A stretch of DNA of 62,197 nt from Sphingopyxis sp. LK2115 (GTDB lineage Bacteria; Pseudomonadota; Alphaproteobacteria; Sphingomonadales; Sphingomonadaceae), in NCBI RefSeq assembly GCF_014595975.1, contig NZ_JABWGQ010000048.1, positions 1-62,197 of the forward strand, read 5' to 3'. Positions 56,051-62,197 of this stretch are shown piece by piece (positions within the stretch are counted from its first letter, which is position 1; each line of letters opens with the position of its first letter). The translations under genes were made by a program, and so were the position numbers. The notes beneath the pieces are model-generated. The model saw only the letters and a program-made list of their open reading frames with translations. It had not been told where the DNA came from and made no database searches.

Positions 56051-56179
56051 TCAGACGATCAGCTGACCGACCTCGGCCCCATTCTGGCCGACGATGGCGA
56101 GCAGCATCACCGAGGCATAAAGCGAGGCGAAAGCGGCGAGGGCGTAGCTTTTGATGGCGTTGACGTTGAAATGGGCCAT
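56051..56179 (-). CDS. 42-residue single-pass membrane protein
   Basis: A tiny gene whose product MAHFNVNAIKSYALAAFASL continues into YASVMLLAIVGQNGAEVGQL and ends IV. One membrane helix covers about residues 10-31. AAGGAT lies seven bases before the ATG. Upstream in-frame codons are not convincing as coding. It precedes the PspC gene by 62 bp on the same strand. No function is known to me. Confidence 0.6.
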   Translation of the reverse strand: MAHFNVNAIKSYALAAFASLYASVMLLAIVGQNGAEVGQLIV

Positions 56180-56429
56180 GATTTTATCCTTCTTGAACCT
56201 TCCACTCGGACCATCCGGTGGATGCCAGCAGCTATGCAGGAGGCGTGCCAACTTCATTCATCGGCGGTTAACCGCGGTTTTCGGGTTCCATAAATGATAT
56301 GAGGATGCGCATTATCCCTCCAAACCGGAAAAATTGCCGGATAGCGGGAAAACTCGCCATGTCGTGTCGAGGCGCGGATGCGCGTCGACGCTGGCGTCGC
56401 CGCTTCGGCTGCGGTAGGCGCGGTCGGGC

Positions 56430-57539
56430 ATGACGCTTGCCCGCCTTTCGCTGACCGATTTTCGCAATCACGCCGGCGCGGATCTGGCGACGGGGCCGGG
56501 GCTGGTCGCGCTGCATGGCGACAATGGCGCGGGCAAGACGAACATATTGGAGGCAATCTCGCTGCTCGCGCCGGGGCGCGGGCTGCGTCGAGCGCCGCTG
56601 GCCGACATGGTGCGCGACGGTGCCAGCGGCGGGTTTGCGGTCTTTGCCGAGGTGGCGGCGGCGGACGAGTTGCCGCCGGTGGCGCTGGGGACGGGGATCG
56701 AACCCGCGCAGCCGGGGCGGCGGATCGTCCGCATCAACGGCGCCACGGCCGCCGCGACGGCGCTGGGCGAATGGCTGGCGATATTGTGGCTGACCCCGGC
56801 GATGGACCGGCTGTTCGTCGAGACCGCGGGCAACCGGCGGCGCTTCCTCGACCGGCTCGTCCTCGCGCTCGACCCGCGCCACGCGCAGCACGGCAATCGC
56901 TATGAAGCGGCGCTGCGCGCGCGCGGCAAGCTGCTCGCCGACCTGGCGGCCGCCGATGCGGCGTGGCTCGCGAGTCTCGAGGCGCAGCTCGCCGAGCATG
57001 GTGCGGCGATGGACGCGGCCCGGCTCGATACGCTCGCCGCGCTGTCGGGCGAGCTGGCGGGGCAGCCCGACGCGCCCTTTGCGCGGCCGCTGCTCACGTT
57101 GGTCGACAGCGAAGGCAAGGAACGCGCCGCGCCGCATAGCGCCGAGGCGTTGAGGGCGCTGTTCGCCGCGCGCCGCCGGATCGATGCCGCGGCGGGCCGC
57201 GCGACGGCGGGGCCGCACCGCGACGATCTGGCGGCGGTGCACGCGGTTACGGGCCGGGCCGCTGCGCGCTGCTCGACGGGCGAGCAAAAGGCGATGCTGT
57301 TGTCGCTGGTCCTGGCGCACGGCGATTGCGTTGCGCGGCGGCGCGGGCAGCGGCCGGTGCTGCTGCTCGACGAGGTGGCGGCGCATCTCGACCCGTTGCG
57401 CCGCGCCGCGCTGTACGAACGCCTGGCGGCGCAGGGCGGGCAGGCGTGGCTGACCGGCACCGAAGCGGCGCTGTTCGACGTGATGCCGGGACCAGTGACG
57501 CGCTATCGCATCGCGGGCGGTCGGATCGCCGCGGCTTAG
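56430..57539 (+). CDS. recF: DNA replication and repair protein RecF
   Basis: A 369-residue SMC-like ATPase that helps load RecA at single-stranded gaps. It begins [20 protein letters not shown], Walker A is [20 protein letters not shown] (residues 29-48), and the signature/Walker B region is in [19 protein letters not shown] and [13 protein letters not shown]. Length is normal. In many bacteria recF sits with dnaA-dnaN-gyrB; here it does not. Confidence 0.96.
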   Translation: MTLARLSLTDFRNHAGADLATGPGLVALHGDNGAGKTNILEAISLLAPGRGLRRAPLADMVRDGASGGFAVFAEVAAADELPPVALGTGIEPAQPGRRIVRINGATAAATALGEWLAILWLTPAMDRLFVETAGNRRRFLDRLVLALDPRHAQHGNRYEAALRARGKLLADLAAADAAWLASLEAQLAEHGAAMDAARLDTLAALSGELAGQPDAPFARPLLTLVDSEGKERAAPHSAEALRALFAARRRIDAAAGRATAGPHRDDLAAVHAVTGRAAARCSTGEQKAMLLSLVLAHGDCVARRRGQRPVLLLDEVAAHLDPLRRAALYERLAAQGGQAWLTGTEAALFDVMPGPVTRYRIAGGRIAAA

Positions 57540-57652
57540 CGGTTCCCGCCAAAGGGCCGATGCGTGCCGCCGGCGCGCCGATATGCTATGGCTTGCGCTT
57601 CGACAAGAGCTTCTGGCGAGTCGCGCCGCCCTGTTCGGCGAGGAGCGGAAGA

Positions 57653-58714
57653 ATGACCACGACAATCGATGAAGACCGGCTGCACAGCTTCGTCGGCAAG
57701 ATGCTGGGCGATGTGGGTGGCGGGATGAGCGTGCCCACGGTGCGGCTGGGAATCCGGCTCGGGCTGTTCGATGCGCTTGCGCGAGGACCGGCGACGGCAG
57801 GCGAGCTTGCGGCGCGCGCGGGTGGGCTGCACGAACGCTATGTTCGCGAATGGGCGCTCGCGCAGGCGGCGAACGGCTATATCGACTATGATCCGCCTTC
57901 GGATCGCTTCAGCATCGCGCCCGAACAGGCGATGGTATTCGTGCACAAGGACAGTCCGGTCTATCTGGCGGGCGCGTTCGAGATCATCGCGGCGATGATC
58001 GAAGCGGAGCGCAAGGTCGAGGAGTGTTTCCGACACGGATCGGGCGTGCGTTGGGGCGATCATGCCGGTTGTCTTTTTTGCGCCACGGGCGCCTTTTTCC
58101 GGCCGGGTTATGTGAACAATATTGTCCAGGCCTGGATTCCGGCGCTCGATGGCGTTGAGGCGAAGCTCAAGAAAGGCGCGCGCGTCGCCGATGTCGGATG
58201 CGGGGTGGGCTTTTCGACGCTGCTGATGGCCGACGCCTATCCCGAGAGCGAGTTCGTCGGCTTTGACTTTCACGAACCGTCGATCGCGGAAGCGCGGCGT
58301 CACGCCGAGGGGCATGGCTATGGCGACCGGGTGCGCTTTGAAGTGGCGACGGCAAAGGAAATCGACGAGGACGGCTTTGACCTGATTACCATGTACGACT
58401 GTCTGCACGACATGGGCGATCCGCGCGGCTGTGCCCGTCATATGCGCGAGATGCTGGCGCCCGACGGATGCTGGATGATCGTCGAACCGATCGCGGGCGA
58501 CCGACCGGCAGAAAATATGAACCCGGTCGGGCGGCTCTATTACAACGCCTCGACCATGATCTGCGTGCCGACGTCGCTCGATCAGGAGGTCGGCGAGGCG
58601 CTGGGCGCACAGGCGGGCGAAGCGCGGCTGTCGCAGATCGTGCGCGAGGGCGGCTTCGCCAGCGTTCGGCGCGCGACCGAGGGGCCGTTCAACATGGTGA
58701 TCGAGGCGCGCTGA
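57653..58714 (+). CDS. Class I SAM-dependent methyltransferase
   Basis: A 353-residue methyltransferase. An N-terminal winged-helix-like part (TVRLGIRLGLFDALARGPAT, GELAARAGGLHERYVREWAL) precedes the Rossmann core with SAM motif I VADVGCGVGFSTLLMADAYP, then FVGFDFHEPSIAEARRHAEG and LITMYDCLHDMGDPRGCARH. This two-part layout is found in O- and small-molecule methyltransferases. Substrate unknown. The ATG at 57653 has GGAGCGGAAG upstream. Its stop and that of obgE on the other strand are adjacent, with no base between. Confidence 0.88.
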   Translation: MTTTIDEDRLHSFVGKMLGDVGGGMSVPTVRLGIRLGLFDALARGPATAGELAARAGGLHERYVREWALAQAANGYIDYDPPSDRFSIAPEQAMVFVHKDSPVYLAGAFEIIAAMIEAERKVEECFRHGSGVRWGDHAGCLFCATGAFFRPGYVNNIVQAWIPALDGVEAKLKKGARVADVGCGVGFSTLLMADAYPESEFVGFDFHEPSIAEARRHAEGHGYGDRVRFEVATAKEIDEDGFDLITMYDCLHDMGDPRGCARHMREMLAPDGCWMIVEPIAGDRPAENMNPVGRLYYNASTMICVPTSLDQEVGEALGAQAGEARLSQIVREGGFASVRRATEGPFNMVIEAR

Positions 58715-59770
<1,056 letters not shown>

Positions 59771-59892
59771 TTAGTCGGAAAGCGGCACTTTGGCTAGGGT
59801 GCCGCGTCCAACGCCCGGCTTGCGTTGCCGTCCGGGGCGCTTACAAGCGGCGCAAGGTCAAGAGCCATAATCGAACAAAGGGGAGTCACTTT

Positions 59893-61290
59893 ATGTCCGA
59901 CAGCCTGCTGCGTCGCAGATCGATCGTCCCTGACCGGCCGGGCGGGCAGGGGCTGGCGCGCACATTGGGCTGGCCGCACCTCATTGCGCTGGGCGTCGGC
60001 GCGATCGTCGGCACGGGCATCCTGACGCTGATCGGCGTCGGCGCCGACAAGGCGGGACCGGCGGTGATCCTGTCATTCGCCGTCGCCGGGCTGATCTGCG
60101 CCTGCGCGGCGCTCGCCTATGCCGAAATGGCGACGATGATCCCCGCGTCGGGCAGTGCCTATACCTACAGCTATGTCGTGATCGGCGAGATTATCGCCTG
60201 GGTCGTCGGGTGGAGCCTGATCCTCGAATACTCGCTGGTCGTCAGCGCGGTCGCGGTCGGCTGGTCGGGCTATGCGGCGCCGCTGCTCGAAGCATGGGTC
60301 GGCGCGCCGATGGCGCTGATGCAGGGGCCGGAGCTGGGCGGCGTCGTCAATCTGCCGGCGATTGCGATCATCGCCGCGGTGGCCGGGATGCTGCTCGTCG
60401 GCACGCGCGAAAGCGCGACGGTCAATGCGATTCTCGTGCTGGTCAAGATCGCCGCGCTTGCGGTGTTCGTCGCGGTCGCGCTGCCCGCTTTCGACGCCGC
60501 GAACCTTGAACCCTTCAGTCCCTATGGCTTTGCCAAGCATATGGGTCCCGACGGGGTCGAGCGCGGAGTGATGGCCGCTGCGGCGATCATCTTCTTTGCC
60601 TTTTACGGCTTCGACGCGATCGCGACCGCGGCCGAAGAAGCGAAGAATCCCGACCGCGACCTCAAGATCGGCATTATCGGGTCGATGCTCACCTGCGTCG
60701 CCATCTATATTGCCGTCGCGGTCGCCGCGGTGGGTGCGATCGCCTACACCCGCTTCGCCAACAGCCCCGAACCGCTTGCGCTGATCCTTCGCGAACTCGG
60801 CAGCCCGCTCGCCGCGCAATATCTGGCGGTCTCGGCGGTCATCGCCTTGCCGACGGTGATCCTCGCCTTCTTTTATGGGCAGAGCCGCATCTTCTTCACC
60901 ATGGCGCGCGACGGGCTGCTCCCCGCGAGCCTCGCCAAGCTGTCGCCGCGCGGCACGCCGGTGCGCATCACCATCTTTACCGCGATCGTCGTCGCGGTGC
61001 TCGCGGGCTTCATCCCCTTGGGCGAGCTTGCCGCACTCGCCAATGCCGGAACGCTCGCGGCCTTCACCGCGGTGTCGGTGTGCATGCTGATCATGCGCCG
61101 CCGCGCTCCCGATGCCCCGCGCACCTTCCGCACGCCGTTCCCGTGGGTCGTCGGCGGCATCGCCGTGCTCGGCTGCATCTATCTTTTCTTCAGCCTGCCG
61201 TTGCAGACGCAATTCTGGTTCCTGGTCTGGAACATCGCGGGCCTTGCGGTCTATTTCCTCTATGCGCGCCGTCATGCGGTGGCGGACTGA
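59893..61290 (+). CDS. APC-family amino acid permease
   Basis: A 465-residue inner-membrane transporter with about twelve helices. The first contains IALGVGAIVGTGILTLIGVG, the Gly-rich substrate loop of the family; AALAYAEMATMIPASGSAYT and IIFFAFYGFDAIATAAEEAK (with KNPDRDLKIGI after it) are further signatures of cationic amino acid-type permeases. It is a probable amino acid/proton symporter; the specific substrate is not evident. A GGGGAG site precedes the ATG. Divergent from obgE. Confidence 0.92.
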   Translation: MSDSLLRRRSIVPDRPGGQGLARTLGWPHLIALGVGAIVGTGILTLIGVGADKAGPAVILSFAVAGLICACAALAYAEMATMIPASGSAYTYSYVVIGEIIAWVVGWSLILEYSLVVSAVAVGWSGYAAPLLEAWVGAPMALMQGPELGGVVNLPAIAIIAAVAGMLLVGTRESATVNAILVLVKIAALAVFVAVALPAFDAANLEPFSPYGFAKHMGPDGVERGVMAAAAIIFFAFYGFDAIATAAEEAKNPDRDLKIGIIGSMLTCVAIYIAVAVAAVGAIAYTRFANSPEPLALILRELGSPLAAQYLAVSAVIALPTVILAFFYGQSRIFFTMARDGLLPASLAKLSPRGTPVRITIFTAIVVAVLAGFIPLGELAALANAGTLAAFTAVSVCMLIMRRRAPDAPRTFRTPFPWVVGGIAVLGCIYLFFSLPLQTQFWFLVWNIAGLAVYFLYARRHAVAD

Positions 61291-61326
61291 CCGGCGGCGC
61301 GTGATCACGGCGGAGCTGGCCGGACG

Positions 61327-61965
61327 ATGATCCGTTTCGATCGCTCGCAGCAGCGGCTCGCGGCCGGTATCTCGGCGCTTGCCGGTTTTGTCGACGCGAT
61401 CGGCTTTGTCGAATCGGGCGGCTATTTCGTGTCCTTTATGACCGGCAACTCGACACGCCTTGCGGTCGGCGTCGCCGAATGGACCTATGCGGGTCTGATT
61501 GCCGGTGCGATTATCCTGTTTTTCGTTGCGGGCGTTGTTGCAGGATCGCTGGTTGCCGCGGGGACCGCCGCGCGGCGGAGCGGCGCGATCCTGTTCAGCG
61601 TCGCAGCGTTGCTGGCCGGGGCGGGCGGGCTTCGGATCGCCGACCAGGTGGTTGGCGCCGTCGCTTGTCTGGCGGTCGCGATGGGGATGGTCAACGCCGC
61701 GGTCGAGGGGCGGGGCGATGCCGTGGTCGGCGTCACCTATATGACCGGCACGCTGGTACAGATCGGGCAGAAGATGGCCAATGCCGTGCGCGGTGCGGGG
61801 GACCGGCGCTGGTTGCCGCATCTGGCGCTGTGGTCGGCGCTCGTCGGCGGCGCCATCGTGGGTGCTCGCGTGACGTTATGGTCGCCGCTGGCCGCCTATG
61901 CGCTGGCGATCGTCGGCGCGGGGGTGCTCGGCGGCCACGCGTTACGGGCGGCGCGGCGCGCCTGA
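61327..61965 (+). CDS. DUF1275 (YoaK-like) membrane protein
   Basis: A 212-residue protein with about six membrane helices. It starts LAAGISALAGFVDAIGFVES and GGYFVSFMTGNSTRLAVGVA, the characteristic DUF1275 opening with the MTGNS motif, followed by VVGVTYMTGTLVQIGQKMAN, a second MTGT repeat of it. The function of the family is unknown, with a transport-like appearance. It starts 36 bp after the permease on the same strand. Confidence 0.9.
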   Translation: MIRFDRSQQRLAAGISALAGFVDAIGFVESGGYFVSFMTGNSTRLAVGVAEWTYAGLIAGAIILFFVAGVVAGSLVAAGTAARRSGAILFSVAALLAGAGGLRIADQVVGAVACLAVAMGMVNAAVEGRGDAVVGVTYMTGTLVQIGQKMANAVRGAGDRRWLPHLALWSALVGGAIVGARVTLWSPLAAYALAIVGAGVLGGHALRAARRA

Positions 61966-61983
61966 CGACGCGGCTCGTCCCGA

Positions 61984-62197
61984 TCAATCGAACAATTCGC
62001 TGAGGAAGCTTTTATATTTCTTCTTGTGGGGCTTGCCGTAATAGCGGTCGTCATAGCCGCGCTCGCGATAGTCCGGATCGCGATATCGTGGCGGCGGGGG
62101 CGCCGCCTGCGGCCGGGAGGGGGCGGGTGCGCTTGTGGCTTCGCTGCGCTCGATGATCTTGTCGAGTTCGCCGCGATCGAGCCAGACGCCGCGGCAT
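61984..62197 (-). CDS. zf-TFIIB-type protein, 5' end cut by window edge
   Basis: Only the last ~70 residues are present. They begin CRGVWLDRGELDKIIERSEA, which is the second half of the TFIIB-like zinc ribbon (the last Cys and the WLDRGELDKI helix of this family), then a Pro/Ala-rich linker and a basic, Tyr-rich end (RYRDPDYRERGYDDRYYG, PHKKKYKSFLSELFD). The first cysteine pair and the start lie beyond 62197. A small cytosolic protein of unknown role. Confidence 0.75.
   Translation of the reverse strand, partial: CRGVWLDRGELDKIIERSEATSAPAPSRPQAAPPPPRYRDPDYRERGYDDRYYGKPHKKKYKSFLSELFD

Noticed and set aside
56268..56277. A CtrA site in GGTTAACC upstream of the 42-residue gene
   Set aside because: It matches TTAACC on both strands but not TTAACCAT, and has no second half-site; chance occurrence is likely, so it is mentioned only as context.

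Overview
The window is a 62 kb piece of chromosome from a GC-rich alphaproteobacterium. The family is most likely Sphingomonadaceae, probably a Sphingopyxis-like strain. This is inferred from gene content (HdaA, CckA, ChpT, an RpoH with the heat-shock sigma box, DUF6456, an alphaproteobacterial GTTC-N7-GTTC SOS box upstream of recA), the class A RNase P RNA and the strong codon bias to G/C. It is almost entirely housekeeping sequence. I see no transposase, integrase, CRISPR array or plasmid function. Coding density is high and many neighbours overlap by ATGA or TTGA.

Layout. 1-8 kb: purM-purN on the minus strand (PurN carries an MmcQ/YjbR-like extension), then a plus-strand run of a heavy-metal-associated/DUF2066-like protein, hdaA, ppk1 and ppx. 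8-14.7 kb: rnd, aspS, an alpha/beta hydrolase, an exported TPR-like protein, a PPK2 kinase and a J-domain protein. 14.8-20.3 kb, minus strand: mtgA, a membrane protein, an M23 endopeptidase, a membrane LytTR regulator, rpoH and rluD. 20.5-26.5 kb: chpT followed by cheA-cheW-cheY-cheB-cheR. 26.5-32.4 kb: an amidase, the RNase P RNA, a 51-residue membrane protein, a caspase-like SEL1 protein, a GreA/GreB factor and a soluble lytic transglycosylase. 32.5-40.7 kb: dapA, smpB, a DUF2062 protein, an M13 peptidase, cckA with a single-domain receiver, and recA. 41-46.2 kb: an arginase-family enzyme, a GST, a DUF4019 protein, alaS and an SRPBCC protein. 46.3-47.4 kb: an isolated endolysin-holin pair. 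47.4-52 kb: a quinone oxidoreductase, tRNA-Pro(GGG), and yajC-secD-secF. 52-62 kb: a glycosyltransferase, a divergent XRE/DUF6456 pair, an MDR dehydrogenase, two tiny membrane genes (one a PspC domain), recF, a methyltransferase, obgE, an APC permease, a DUF1275 protein and the 3' part of a zf-TFIIB protein.

How the parts fit together. Three themes stand out. (1) The CckA-ChpT phosphorelay that in related bacteria feeds CtrA is represented by two of its components; chpT heads a chemotaxis operon and a TTAACCAT CtrA-type half-site lies between chpT and cheA. (2) Polyphosphate genes (ppk1, ppx and, 5.5 kb away, a PPK2) sit with hdaA, the regulator of DnaA inactivation. (3) A two-gene phage-type lysis cassette (GH108 endolysin and 3TM holin), with no other phage gene nearby, has a GTTC-N7-GTTC LexA-type box placed directly before a good -10 element. 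The same kind of box lies upstream of recA. This SOS-linked lysis cassette, which resembles the unlinked lysis genes of Rhodobacter gene transfer agents, is the best candidate here for an under-described system. A roughly 190-nt strongly self-complementary intergenic segment after recA is a candidate structured RNA.
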